A DNA stretch of 64,000 nt from Acinetobacter lwoffii (lineage in GTDB: Bacteria; Pseudomonadota; Gammaproteobacteria; Pseudomonadales; Moraxellaceae): the NCBI RefSeq assembly GCF_019343495.1, contig NZ_CP072549.1:2914001-2978000 (forward strand), written 5' to 3'. Of this stretch, positions 1 through 8,244 are shown piece by piece. The notes under the pieces were generated by a model. The model made no database searches and had not been told where the DNA came from. It saw nothing but the letters and a program-made list of their open reading frames with translations. Position 1 is the stretch's first letter; every line of letters begins with the position of its first letter. A program made the position numbers and the translations under genes.

Positions 1-1
1 T

Positions 2-388
2 GTATTGACAGTGATGATGCTGTCTCTTGCAGGTATTCCTTTAACTGCCGGCTTTATCGGTAAGTTCCTGGTGATTAAAACTGCAGTTGCAGGCGAAGCC
101 TGGTTCCTGACTGCCATGGTCATCCTGGGTTCTGGTATCGGTCTGTACTACTACCTACGTGTGATGGTTGTGCTTTACATGACACCACCTGAAACACCAC
201 GTCTAGATGCGGTGAATCATTGGGGTCAAAAAGTCGGTGGTATCATGGTACTTCTTGCTGCGCTTGCGGTACTTGTGATTGGTGTCTACCCAGATCCGAT
301 GATTGCAGTATCTAAATATGCATTCTTTGCCATGTCACCTGAATTGCAACAGTTCATTTTCACTTTGGTTCAAAGTGGTTTTAACTAA
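2..388 (+). CDS. nuoN: NADH-quinone oxidoreductase subunit N, C-terminal part (partial)
   Basis: The reading frame is open from the left edge, so only about the last 129 residues are present. They are strongly hydrophobic and include the PLTAGFIGKF segment typical of the antiporter-like subunits of respiratory complex I, followed by three further membrane-spanning stretches. NuoN is the last gene of nuo operons in Acinetobacter and relatives, and a strong terminator directly follows here, which fits. The role is proton translocation in the inner membrane. NuoL and NuoM share the fold, but the short C-terminus and operon-end position favour NuoN. Confidence 0.85.
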   Translation, partial: VLTVMMLSLAGIPLTAGFIGKFLVIKTAVAGEAWFLTAMVILGSGIGLYYYLRVMVVLYMTPPETPRLDAVNHWGQKVGGIMVLLAALAVLVIGVYPDPMIAVSKYAFFAMSPELQQFIFTLVQSGFN

Positions 389-413
389 TATCTGTAAAGA
401 TTGACGTTATTAC

Positions 414-443
414 AAAAAAGCCTCCATGATTGGAGGCTTTTTT
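414..443 (+). terminator. Rho-independent terminator after nuoN
   Basis: Perfect 7-bp stem GCCTCCA/TGGAGGC with a TGAT loop, flanked by six A and six T. It closes the nuo operon. Confidence 0.9.
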
Positions 444-468
444 ATTTATACAAATCAATAAAAGCCTT

Positions 469-474
469 TATAAT
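469..474 (+). promoter_or_regulatory. -10 box of the upp promoter
   Basis: A perfect TATAAT lies 38 bases before the upp start codon, just after the nuoN terminator. No good -35 box is visible at the usual spacing, so this is a tentative promoter call. Confidence 0.4.
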
Positions 475-511
475 AGCGGAAATTTATCTTTAACCTTTTA
501 GGTGTTCTCCC

Positions 512-1147
512 GTGGCAATCCATGAAATCCGTCATCCACTCATTCGACATAAGCTTGGTTTACTCCGTCGTGCAGATATTAGTACCAAAAATTTCCGTGA
601 GTTAGCTCAAGAAGTGACCATGCTTCTGACTTATGAAGCAACTAAAGACCTGCCAATGGTTGAACATGATATTGATGGCTGGAATGGTGCTGTTACAGTT
701 GACCGTATTGCGGGTAAAAAAATCACGGTTGTGCCAATTCTACGTGCCGGTATTGGTATGCTCGACGGTTTCTTGAACCTGATTCCAAGTGCAAAAGTAT
801 CAGTACTTGGTTTAGAGCGTGATGAAGAAACTCTGGAAGCACGTACCTATTATAAAAAACTGGTTCCAGACGTACAAAACCGTATCGCGATGATCATTGA
901 TCCAATGTTGGCGACTGGTTCTTCTTTAGTGGCTGCCATTGATGTACTGAAAGCCAGCGGCTGTAAAGATATTCGTGTGATGGTTCTGGTTGCTGCACCA
1001 GAAGGCATTAAGCGTGTAGAAGCTACGCATCCGGATGTGGTGATTTTTACTGCTTCTATCGATAATGGCTTAAATGAAAATGGTTATATCGTTCCAGGTC
1101 TTGGCGATGCTGGCGATAAAATCTTTGGTTCAGTTCAAAAAGACTAA
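512..1147 (+). CDS. upp: uracil phosphoribosyltransferase
   Basis: Pyrimidine salvage enzyme converting uracil and PRPP to UMP and pyrophosphate in the cytosol. The 211-residue product has the usual length of Upp. It carries the PRPP-binding segment DPMLATGSS (about residues 130-138) and the C-terminal uracil-binding [12 protein letters not shown] stretch. The start is GTG; the N-terminal sequence [12 protein letters not shown] is typical of the family and fixes this start. It is a single-gene unit between two terminators. Confidence 0.97.
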   Translation: MAIHEIRHPLIRHKLGLLRRADISTKNFRELAQEVTMLLTYEATKDLPMVEHDIDGWNGAVTVDRIAGKKITVVPILRAGIGMLDGFLNLIPSAKVSVLGLERDEETLEARTYYKKLVPDVQNRIAMIIDPMLATGSSLVAAIDVLKASGCKDIRVMVLVAAPEGIKRVEATHPDVVIFTASIDNGLNENGYIVPGLGDAGDKIFGSVQKD

Positions 1148-1162
1148 TTTTTGAATATGATG

Positions 1163-1192
1163 AAAAAAGGGGCTACTACAGCCTCTTTTTTA
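1163..1192 (+). terminator. Terminator after upp
   Basis: A-run, stem AGGGGCT/AGCCTCT with one G-T wobble pair, then a T-run. Confidence 0.8.
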
Positions 1193-1231
1193 TATAATGT
1201 AGACAGGGCATTTTCAGGATAGGACAATAGC

Positions 1232-1525
1232 ATGAAAGATGAATTGTATCAGGGCAAAATCAAACAGTATGACCCTGCCAAAGGTTTCGGTTTTATTGGC
1301 TGCGCTGAGGGAGATGTATTCTTCCATATTTCAGACTTCCCTGCGGCAGAAGGCGAGCCAAAACGTAATGAACGCGTAAAATTTAATGTTGTTGAAAATG
1401 GCGATAAGTACAAAGCGATTAAGATTGAACGTGTCGAAGACAACTCAAAGAAAGCTAAAAAAACCAAAGTGGCGACACACAATAAATCAATTACATCGGC
1501 ATTGTTAAATAACTTCCGTGGTTAA
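1232..1525 (+). CDS. cold-shock-domain protein with basic tail
   Basis: A 97-residue cytosolic protein. Residues 1-70 form one cold-shock domain with both nucleic-acid-binding motifs intact: RNP1 KGFGFI and RNP2 VFFHI. A short basic Lys-rich tail (KKAKKTK) follows. Such proteins bind single-stranded RNA or DNA and act as RNA chaperones. It has its own downstream terminator and a TATAAT at 1193-1198. It is the first of three CSD genes in a row and the only one that is fully soluble. The domain is certain; the physiological role is not determined. Confidence 0.9.
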   Translation: MKDELYQGKIKQYDPAKGFGFIGCAEGDVFFHISDFPAAEGEPKRNERVKFNVVENGDKYKAIKIERVEDNSKKAKKTKVATHNKSITSALLNNFRG

Positions 1526-1565
1526 TGGATAATCTTCATACTTAAATCGTGTTGAGTCACATTTA

Positions 1566-1592
1566 AAAAGAGGCTTTCGAGCCTCTTTTTTA
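1566..1592 (+). terminator. Terminator after the first CSD gene
   Basis: Perfect stem AAAAGAGGC with a TTTCGA-type loop and pairing GCCTCTTTTT. Confidence 0.9.
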
Positions 1593-1717
1593 TAGTGCCA
1601 CCGTTTAGATATTCAAAGAGACAGACAGCACATAAAAAATCCACCAAACAGCAACAATGCTGAACATTTCCTTTGGCTTAGAATACAAATTAAATGAATT
1701 CTATAGAGAAAAGTGTC

Positions 1718-2077
1718 ATGTTTAGGGATGGAAAAATTAAAACTTACGATTCCGAACGTGGTATGGGTACTTTGGAGTTGATAGGAGAAGCTCAAGATTT
1801 AAGTTTCGAGTTACAGGATTTACCTTCGCCTGAAATTGAACCACAAATTGGAGAGCGGCTTAAATTTAGAATCATTCCCCAACAAGGCAGCATGAAATTA
1901 GACAACATGGTACGTCTGGATATTAAAGTGCAGGATGAATTTGTGCCAGAAGTCGTCGCCTTGCAATCCTTGGCACCCACAGTCGGTGTTCCTGTACGTA
2001 ATTCACTTTTCTTTAGTCCGACCCTATGGCTGGCATTGGCATCAGCTGTTGGTTTTATGATTTTTGGCGAAGTATAA
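1718..2077 (+). CDS. degenerate cold-shock-domain protein with C-terminal membrane anchor
   Basis: About 119 residues. The N-terminal 70 align with the CSD proteins on either side (MFRDGKIKTYDSERG compared with MFQEGKIKAYNEDRG of the next gene). The RNA-binding motifs are eroded: RNP1 reads MGTLEL instead of FGFIQI, and RNP2 reads LSFEL instead of LFFHV. The C-terminus has one hydrophobic helix (LWLALASAVGFMIFG), so the protein is probably anchored in the inner membrane by its tail. I chose the ATG at 1718 by alignment with its neighbour; an in-frame ATG at 1694 would add eight residues. It is probably a diverged copy that no longer binds nucleic acid in the normal way. Function unknown. Confidence 0.75.
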   Translation: MFRDGKIKTYDSERGMGTLELIGEAQDLSFELQDLPSPEIEPQIGERLKFRIIPQQGSMKLDNMVRLDIKVQDEFVPEVVALQSLAPTVGVPVRNSLFFSPTLWLALASAVGFMIFGEV

Positions 2078-2240
2078 ATAAAAACAGAAATTTTATTTTT
2101 TTTACTTTTAACTAGGGATCTATTCTTCCGCCATAAGATGCACTTCTAGTTTTTATGTTTCTGCTTTAGAGAATTTTACAAAAGATTTTCAGTCTCTTTT
2201 TGATTACAATCATAAAAAATATTAAAGATAAGAGCGAATT

Positions 2241-2552
2241 ATGTTTCAAGAGGGGAAAATCAAAGCCTATAACGAAGATCGTGGTTTTGGTTTTATTCAG
2301 ATCGAAGGGCAATCCAAAGATTTATTTTTCCATGTCAAAGACTTTCCCAATAAAAATATTCCGCCAAAAATGGGGGAAAAATTAAAGTTTTTGATTGTGG
2401 AAGATAATGGAAAGTTTAAGGCAAACCATATTATTCGCTTGGATATTAAGCAAGAAGTTCCTGTTACACAAAACAATGATCTACATGGAGATACTGAAAC
2501 CAGAGCTTCTCTACGTTATGAAAAAAAAAATCATCAACTACATCAAAAATAA
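2241..2552 (+). CDS. cold-shock-domain part of a CSD-TM-Excalibur protein (zero-frame product)
   Basis: Residues 1-72 form an intact cold-shock domain with RNP1 FGFIQI and RNP2 LFFHV. The frame then runs through a tract of ten A (2521-2530) and stops after 12 more codons. One extra A, or two fewer, would join it to the following frame and give one protein of about 240 residues: CSD, linker, transmembrane helix, Excalibur domain. I therefore read this as the 5' half of a fused gene. As written the zero frame makes a 103-residue soluble CSD protein. The break could be a real mutation, a homopolymer sequencing error, or a slippage site. Confidence 0.75.
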   Translation: MFQEGKIKAYNEDRGFGFIQIEGQSKDLFFHVKDFPNKNIPPKMGEKLKFLIVEDNGKFKANHIIRLDIKQEVPVTQNNDLHGDTETRASLRYEKKNHQLHQK

Positions 2553-2569
2553 TCACAATATCAGGACTG

Positions 2570-2962
2570 GTGATTATGGTGATTCTTGCTGTTCTTGTTT
2601 ATAACAAATACCAAAGCTACCAAGTTCAAAAACAGCAAAAGCTGGAAGGACTGATGGTAGAGCAGCAACGAATTGTCGCTGAACAGCGAGCAGCGCAAGG
2701 TGATCTACCTATGCAAGGATTATCTGAGCAGGGCAGGAAGAACCTGGAAAATCAAGGCACTGAGTTAAGAAGCCAAAGTAACCCAGTTAATTCGAAAACT
2801 TCAGAAACGACTTCGCCATCTGTATCTCAATTTAAATGCGATGGTCGAGAACACTGTAGTCAGATGGGTTCTTATGAGGAAGCATTATTTTTCATTCGTA
2901 ACTGTCCAAATACTAAAATGGATGGTGACGGCGATGGGATACCATGTGAAAGTCAGTTTTGA
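2570..2962 (+). CDS. membrane-anchored Excalibur calcium-binding domain (3' part of the CSD fusion)
   Basis: The frame is open from 2522 just inside the A10 tract. From the GTG at 2570 it encodes about 130 residues: a transmembrane helix (LVIMVILAVLVY), a Gln/Glu-rich coiled-coil-like stretch, a polar linker, and a C-terminal Excalibur domain. That domain has the sequence CDGREHC, then RNCPNTKMDGDGDGIPCE, with the DxDxDG calcium loop and conserved Cys residues. Excalibur domains are normally extracytoplasmic, so a helix after a cytosolic CSD would put it in the periplasm. An AGGA lies shortly before the GTG at 2570 and an ATG at 2576, so independent initiation is conceivable. Most likely this is the second half of the upstream gene. 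Confidence 0.75.
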   Translation: MIMVILAVLVYNKYQSYQVQKQQKLEGLMVEQQRIVAEQRAAQGDLPMQGLSEQGRKNLENQGTELRSQSNPVNSKTSETTSPSVSQFKCDGREHCSQMGSYEEALFFIRNCPNTKMDGDGDGIPCESQF

Positions 2963-3001
2963 TGAATCCTAAAAAAAGCACCTGAAGGTGCTTCTAATAT
3001 T

Positions 3002-3880
3002 TTAGCTTTCACAAAAATTCATAAAGGCTCTCAGACCTGGACCCTGATATTTCTGGCGATGTACCAGCATAAACAGAGGACGAGTCAGCGACCAGAATGG
3101 TGTATCCAGAATTACCAGTTGACCTTTTTCACGTAAAGGCTCAATCGCAAGTTTGGAAATGCAGGACATACCAATTCCGCCCGCTACAATTTTTAAAATC
3201 GCTTCATTATGACCGAGTGTTAGACGGATATTGGCATCTGGTACATCTTTCAAGATGGCATTGTCAAACACCTCACGGGTACCTGAACCTTCTTCACGCA
3301 AAATCCATTCTACAGATTTGAAATCTTCAGCGGTTAGTTCACGGTTCAATTGCGCAAGAGGGTGGTCTGGCGCACAGCACACAGCCAGCTCATCATCACG
3401 CCAATGGATACATTGCAATTGTGGCAGATGACAAGATCCTTCGATCAGGGCCAGATCCAGCTGGAACTGATTCACCGCTTCAATCATTTGACGGGTATTA
3501 CCGACTTGAAGCTGTAAATGTGCTTGCGGCTTGATTTTCAAGAAATCGGCCATCAGGTCAGGAATCAGGTAATCTGAAATCGTCAGGGTTGCACCCAAAC
3601 GTAAATCGATACTTTGAAGCTCACCTTTAGCGACTTGTTCAAAAGATTCACAACGACCTAAAATTTCCAGGGCTTGAGGGAGAAGAAAGCGCCCCAGGTC
3701 ATTTAGCTGTAAACGTTTGCCTAGACGGTCAAATAGTGGAGCACCCAGACCATCTTCCAGATCTGCTAAAGCCATACTAGCCGCACTTTGTGTAAGCTTG
3801 ACGGCATCGCTAGCCTTCGTTACGGTACCCTCTTGTGCCACTGCTACAAAAACAGCCAATTGGCGTAAAGTCATGCGCAT
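3002..3880 (-). CDS. LysR-family transcriptional regulator, FinR-like
   Basis: A 292-residue protein of normal LysR length. Residues 3-62 form the winged helix-turn-helix (RQLAVFVAVAQEGTVTKASD onward, QSAASMALADLE recognition region). The rest is the substrate-binding-like effector domain. It is divergent from ferredoxin-NADP reductase with about 85 bases between starts. This is the same arrangement as finR/fpr in Pseudomonas, where FinR activates fpr under superoxide or iron stress. Role as fpr regulator is inferred from that synteny; the ligand is unknown. Confidence 0.85.
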   Translation of the reverse strand: MRMTLRQLAVFVAVAQEGTVTKASDAVKLTQSAASMALADLEDGLGAPLFDRLGKRLQLNDLGRFLLPQALEILGRCESFEQVAKGELQSIDLRLGATLTISDYLIPDLMADFLKIKPQAHLQLQVGNTRQMIEAVNQFQLDLALIEGSCHLPQLQCIHWRDDELAVCCAPDHPLAQLNRELTAEDFKSVEWILREEGSGTREVFDNAILKDVPDANIRLTLGHNEAILKIVAGGIGMSCISKLAIEPLREKGQLVILDTPFWSLTRPLFMLVHRQKYQGPGLRAFMNFCES

Positions 3881-3965
3881 GGGTAGAGCCTTAACATTTA
3901 AAAAATATTAATAAATTATGTTGCCATGCTACCATGAGCACAGTCTTTCATGCCACGTTGAAATC

Positions 3966-4727
3966 ATGTCAATTGAAAAATTTACCCGAGAAAAAGTTTT
4001 ATCTGTACACCGTTGGACCAATACATTATTTAGTTTTACGATGACACGCCCGGCACATTTTAAGTTTACCGCAGGGCAGTTTGCGCGTATTGGTTTGCAA
4101 GTGGGGGATGAACTGGTGGTTCGTGCCTATTCGGTAGTGTCATCTCCTTTTGATGAAACTCTGGAGTTTTTCTCGATTGTCGTTCCTGAAGGTAAATTTA
4201 CCTCCAATTTACAGCACCTCAAAGTCGGGGATGAGCTGCATCTGGAAAAAATTCCTTATGGTTATCTGACTCTGGCACGTTATCAATTGCCTTTGCCTAA
4301 AGACCTATGGTTACTGGGTACCGGCACGGGGCTGGCACCGTTTATTTGCATGTTGCAAGACTTTGAGACCTGGAGCAAATACGAAAAAATCAATCTGGTT
4401 TATAGTGTACGCACCCGGGCAGAACTCGCTTATGTTGACCGGATTCAGGAAATCGCCGAGACCTTTGGTGAAGGGCATACCGGTTTTAAATTTATCCCGA
4501 TTATTACCCGTGAACCCGATGCACCTTTACACGACCGTTTACCCATTCTGATTGCCAATGGTGAGCTGGAAAAAGCAGCAGGTATAGCGCTTAATCCGGA
4601 AACAACGCATGTCATGCTTTGTGGTAACCCGGATATGGTCGATGACACCAAAGAAGCCTTAAAAGCCCGTGGCCTGACCATGAACCGTCGTGGTGAAGGT
4701 AATATCGCGGTCGAGAATTACTGGTAA
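3966..4727 (+). CDS. fpr: ferredoxin-NADP(+) reductase
   Basis: Soluble flavoenzyme of 253 residues that passes electrons between NADPH and ferredoxin/flavodoxin. It has the FAD-binding RAYS motif (residues 53-56), the NADP-binding GTGTGLAPF and the C-terminal segment GEGNIAVENYW with a terminal aromatic residue, all typical of bacterial subclass I Fpr. The open frame extends upstream to 3918, but the family N-terminus (MSIEKFTREKVL) starts at the ATG at 3966. It is divergently paired with the LysR gene, which probably controls it, and is closed by a strong terminator. Confidence 0.93.
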   Translation: MSIEKFTREKVLSVHRWTNTLFSFTMTRPAHFKFTAGQFARIGLQVGDELVVRAYSVVSSPFDETLEFFSIVVPEGKFTSNLQHLKVGDELHLEKIPYGYLTLARYQLPLPKDLWLLGTGTGLAPFICMLQDFETWSKYEKINLVYSVRTRAELAYVDRIQEIAETFGEGHTGFKFIPIITREPDAPLHDRLPILIANGELEKAAGIALNPETTHVMLCGNPDMVDDTKEALKARGLTMNRRGEGNIAVENYW

Positions 4728-4746
4728 GGCTGAATCTAGCCTCGTC

Positions 4747-4774
4747 AAAAGCTCATCCCAAGATGAGCTTTTTT
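4747..4774 (+). terminator. Bidirectional terminator between fpr and the ABC importer
   Basis: Stem AAAAGCTCATC/GATGAGCTTTT with a CCAA loop, 11 bp perfect, followed by T residues. It lies between convergent genes and can serve both. Confidence 0.9.
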
Positions 4775-4802
4775 GTGAATGATCCTATTTAAGGACGATA
4801 GC

Positions 4803-5546
4803 TTAGTGCAGAATCTTGTTTAAGAATTGCTGGGCACGCTCACCACGCGGTGTATTGAAGAAGTCGTCTTTACTGCAATCTTCCACAATTTTACCCTGAT
4901 CCATGAAGATCACCCGATTGGCGACTTGTCGTGCAAAGCCCATTTCATGCGTGACACACATCATGGTCATGCCTTCTTGGGCCAGTCCGACCATGACATC
5001 AAGCACTTCATTAATCATCTCAGGATCAAGTGCAGAAGTCGGTTCATCAAATAACATGGCAATCGGATCCATACTCAGTGCACGGGCAATCGCAACACGT
5101 TGCTGCTGTCCTCCAGAAAGCTGTGCCGGATATTTATTGGCCTGTGTACTTAAGCCGACACGATCCAGATAGGCAAGCCCTTTCTGCTTGGCCTCGGCTT
5201 CAGAACGACCTAATACTTTGATTTGTGCAATGCTCAGGTTCTCCATAATGCTGAGATGCGGGAACAACTCAAAATGCTGAAAGACCATGCCAACGCGACT
5301 GCGCAATTTATTTAAATTGGTTTTCGGATCATTAATTTTGATCCCATCCACCAGAATATTGCCTTGCTGGACAGGTTCTAGGCCATTGACGGTTTTAATC
5401 AGGGTGGATTTTCCTGAGCCTGAAGGACCGCAGACAACGACAACTTCACCTTGCCGGATCTGCGTCGTGCAGTCAGTCAGTACCTGGAAATCCTTATACC
5501 ATTTGCTGACATGCTGGAGGTCAATCATGACTTTAGCTTCGCTCAT
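4803..5546 (-). CDS. gltL: glutamate/aspartate-type ABC transporter ATP-binding protein
   Basis: A 247-residue ATPase of the polar amino acid importer family. It shows Walker A GPSGSGKST, the Q-loop, signature LSGGQQQRVAIARAL, Walker B AMLFDEP and the H-loop THEMGFA. It is the last gene of a four-gene operon and overlaps the upstream permease by 4 bp, which suggests translational coupling. It would power import of acidic amino acids through the two permeases. The amino acid specificity is inferred from resemblance to the E. coli gltIJKL set; glutamine or related amino acids are possible. Confidence 0.88.
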   Translation of the reverse strand: MSEAKVMIDLQHVSKWYKDFQVLTDCTTQIRQGEVVVVCGPSGSGKSTLIKTVNGLEPVQQGNILVDGIKINDPKTNLNKLRSRVGMVFQHFELFPHLSIMENLSIAQIKVLGRSEAEAKQKGLAYLDRVGLSTQANKYPAQLSGGQQQRVAIARALSMDPIAMLFDEPTSALDPEMINEVLDVMVGLAQEGMTMMCVTHEMGFARQVANRVIFMDQGKIVEDCSKDDFFNTPRGERAQQFLNKILH

Positions 5547-6226
5547 ACAGTTAACCTCTGTTGTAATTTTTTCACGATATATGTAGCGATCATGCTGACG
5601 ATGAAATACACCAAACCGGCAAAAAGAATATATTGAGTCAGTAAAGACATCAGATCACCCCGGACATAATTGGTACGGAAAAAGTCCAGCAGGCCAATCG
5701 CATAGACCATGGTGGAATCCTGAAACAAAATAATGGTCTGTTGCAATAACAAGGGTGTCATCTTGCGAAAAGCCTGAGGCAGCACAATCAGCCGCATGGA
5801 CTGGCTATAGCTCATGCCCAGTGCAGAGGCGGCATCGGTTTGTCCCTTGGGAATAGACTGAATCCCGGCACGGACAATTTCGGAAAAATAGGCGGCTTCA
5901 AACAGCATAAAGGCGACAATACTGGACACCAATGCCGTATCCATGGTCAGGTAGTTTCCAGTCACCCCGGTATAGATAAAGGGCACAGCGAAATAGAACC
6001 ACATCAGCACCAACAGCAGGGGAATCGAACGGAACAGATTCACATAGCCTTTGGCAATCCAGTTCAATATTCGGATTGAAGACAGCCGCATCAAGGCGAG
6101 TAAGGTACCAATCAAAACTCCGCCAACCGTGGCAAAACATAAAACTTTTAAGGTGATACTGAAACCATGCCAGAGGGCCGGTGCCGATAACTGTAAATCC
6201 TGAAAAAACGCAGTGAACCATTCCAT
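5543..6226 (-). CDS. gltK: glutamate/aspartate-type ABC transporter permease
   Basis: A 227-residue inner-membrane permease with about five transmembrane helices. The EAA loop that contacts the ATPase reads EIVRAGIQSIPKGQTDAASA. The gene overlaps gltL by 4 bp and abuts gltJ, so all three are co-translated. With GltJ it should form the heterodimeric membrane channel. It matches GltK in length and order within the operon. Confidence 0.87.
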   Translation of the reverse strand: MEWFTAFFQDLQLSAPALWHGFSITLKVLCFATVGGVLIGTLLALMRLSSIRILNWIAKGYVNLFRSIPLLLVLMWFYFAVPFIYTGVTGNYLTMDTALVSSIVAFMLFEAAYFSEIVRAGIQSIPKGQTDAASALGMSYSQSMRLIVLPQAFRKMTPLLLQQTIILFQDSTMVYAIGLLDFFRTNYVRGDLMSLLTQYILFAGLVYFIVSMIATYIVKKLQQRLTV

Positions 6227-6969
6227 TATTTCACTCCTGCAATCAGACCAGGCACCTGAAATCGCTTTTCCAGGAAGTTCATCAAGCCTATTAAGCAGAC
6301 ATTAATCAGGATAAAAATCAGCGTGACGTAGGTATAAATCTCAATGGTATTTTGGGTATATTCGCTGATGGTTTTCATCTGGGAAATGATTTCTGCAACC
6401 CCAACCAGTGAAGCCACCGAAGTATTCTTGACGCAGTTGGTCAGTTCAGAACTGAGCGGTGGCAAGATCATGCGGAAAGACTGCGGTAAAATCACATAGC
6501 GGTATAATTGTGCGGTACTAAAACCCATGGCATAGCCCGCATTGACCTGCCCGGGTGGGATGGCTTCAATTCCGGTACGTACCTGTTCGCAAACCCGCGC
6601 TGCGGTAAACAGCCCCAAGCCGATACTGGCAGAAATTAGCGCCGTGGTATTGGCGCCTAAATCATTGATCCACCAGTTGTGAATGCTGTCCGGTAGAAAG
6701 TCGGGCACCACATAAAACCAGATAAATAACTGGATCAGTAAAGGTATATTACGGAAAATAGTGACGTAAGTAGTCCCAATTGCTCGAGCCGTAGGACTGG
6801 GTAAGGTCCGCATGATGCCCAGAAGACTACCCAGGAGCATGGCAATCGACCAGGCCACAATCGCAATCACGGCCAACCAGCCGATGCCAGTCATAATCCA
6901 GTTGAGATAGGTGCTATCGCCAATCCCGGTCGGCTGTAATAAGACACCCCAATTCCAGCTGTAATTCAT
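6226..6969 (-). CDS. gltJ: glutamate/aspartate-type ABC transporter permease
   Basis: Inner-membrane permease of 247 residues from the start chosen here. The open frame reaches 7008, but the ATG at 6969 has a good GGAG ribosome site and gives MNYSWNWGVLL, matching the MSIDWNWGIFL start I recall for E. coli GltJ. The EAA loop reads EQVRTGIEAIPPGQVNAGYA. It sits between the binding-protein gene and gltK, the standard gltIJKL order. Confidence 0.87.
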   Translation of the reverse strand: MNYSWNWGVLLQPTGIGDSTYLNWIMTGIGWLAVIAIVAWSIAMLLGSLLGIMRTLPSPTARAIGTTYVTIFRNIPLLIQLFIWFYVVPDFLPDSIHNWWINDLGANTTALISASIGLGLFTAARVCEQVRTGIEAIPPGQVNAGYAMGFSTAQLYRYVILPQSFRMILPPLSSELTNCVKNTSVASLVGVAEIISQMKTISEYTQNTIEIYTYVTLIFILINVCLIGLMNFLEKRFQVPGLIAGVK

Positions 6970-7031
6970 CGCAACTCCAACAAATATGCTCAGGCAGATC
7001 ATGCCCAAGCAATGTGGATAAAATTTAGAAC

Positions 7032-7964
7032 TTATTGATCACGGTCATGCGGGTTGCTAATCAAGCTTTTTAAGTCGTCCGACATGGCAAAGTTTAGATT
7101 GATATTTTTCGGTGGAATGGGCGACTGGAACCATTTTTTATACATATTGTTGATTTCACCTGAGCTATACGTGGCTTTAATCGCGTCATCGACCACCTGC
7201 TTAAATTTGGTGTCGCCTTTACGGAGCATACAGCCGTAAATTTCATTGATTGGCGCAGTCCCGACAATCTGCCATTGCTCCGGATTTTTAGCCTTGGATT
7301 TTTCTCCGGCCAGCAGAATGTCATCCATCATAAAGGCTGCAGCACGGCCACTTTGTAGCATTAAAAAAGATTCTGCATGATCTTTGGCGGAAATGATTTC
7401 ACCAATGCCCAATTCTTTTTCATGCTGACGGATATAACGTTCCGATGTGGTACCGGCCGTGGTCACCAGCTTTTTGCCTTTCAGATCGCTAAAGTCCTTG
7501 ATTCCGGAATCGGTTGCGGTTAACAGGCGAGAACCCACTTCAAAGAAGCCGACCGAGAAATCGACCTGTTGCTGACGTTCCTTGTTGTTAGTCGTCGAAC
7601 CACATTCCAGATCTACTGTACCGTTGGAGACCAGTGGAATCCGGTTCTGGCTGGTCACCAGGTTATAACGGATTTTTAAATCAGGAAGATTCAGCTTCTG
7701 TTTAACGGCTTCGACCACTTTCAGTTGCAGGTCATGCGCATAGCCAACCGGCTGATTCGGGTTGTCGGCAATATAGGAAAATGGAATCGAGGAGTCGCGA
7801 TAACCTAGAACAATGGTGCCGGACTGTTTAATTTTATTCAGTGTGCCGGAAGCATTCTCGCCACTTTGCTGATGATTTGGCGCCTGATTATCACTACAGG
7901 CACTCAGTCCCAAGGTCAGGGCACTGACACACAGCAGCGTGGCGAACTGATATTTTGATTTCAT
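7032..7964 (-). CDS. gltI: glutamate/aspartate-binding protein of the ABC importer (lipoprotein)
   Basis: A 310-residue extracytoplasmic solute-binding protein of the family 3 (polar amino acid) type. A signal sequence ends in the lipobox LSAC (Cys23), so this one is probably lipid-anchored rather than free in the periplasm. The ligand-binding core includes IVLGYRDSSIPFSYI, DLECGSTTNNKER and LKGKKLVTTAGTT, characteristic of GltI/DEBP-type proteins. It is the first gene of the operon and the promoter is expected in 7965-8080. Specificity for glutamate/aspartate is inferred from sequence resemblance. Confidence 0.88.
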   Translation of the reverse strand: MKSKYQFATLLCVSALTLGLSACSDNQAPNHQQSGENASGTLNKIKQSGTIVLGYRDSSIPFSYIADNPNQPVGYAHDLQLKVVEAVKQKLNLPDLKIRYNLVTSQNRIPLVSNGTVDLECGSTTNNKERQQQVDFSVGFFEVGSRLLTATDSGIKDFSDLKGKKLVTTAGTTSERYIRQHEKELGIGEIISAKDHAESFLMLQSGRAAAFMMDDILLAGEKSKAKNPEQWQIVGTAPINEIYGCMLRKGDTKFKQVVDDAIKATYSSGEINNMYKKWFQSPIPPKNINLNFAMSDDLKSLISNPHDRDQ

Positions 7965-8206
7965 CGTAAAACTCCATTTTTCAATTATTATGCTTGAGCC
8001 GATTTCTAATGCTGAGACTGTATTTGGATTATTGCTATAAAGTCTAAGTGCTCGTTTATATTCATCTTAGGGGATAAATCCAGCATGACTCAAGCTGAAT
8101 TTATTGCTGAAATGTTACTGAATCAGCAAAGAAAATCTGCTGATAAATGGCTTCATACAAATAGATAAAGGGATTAAGCTAAAAAGATGAAAAAAGAATA
8201 AGCCAT

Positions 8207-8234
8207 AAAAAAACCTCCATTACGGAGGTTTTTT
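8207..8234 (-). terminator. Terminator after the 140-residue protein gene
   Basis: Stem AACCTCC/GGAGGTT with ATTAC loop, flanked by A and T runs on both sides. It lies ten bases past the stop of the minus-strand gene and could work in both directions. Confidence 0.85.
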
Positions 8235-8244
8235 CGATTCAAGC

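Noticed and set aside
1249..1482. Long minus-strand frames inside cold-shock and other core genes
   Set aside because: Antisense shadows of genes with clear family motifs on the other strand.
8085..8168. 27-codon frame MTQAEFIAEMLLNQQRKSADK with AGGGG 10 bases upstream
   Set aside because: Short, spacing of the ribosome site is poor, no known relative; cannot be separated from chance.
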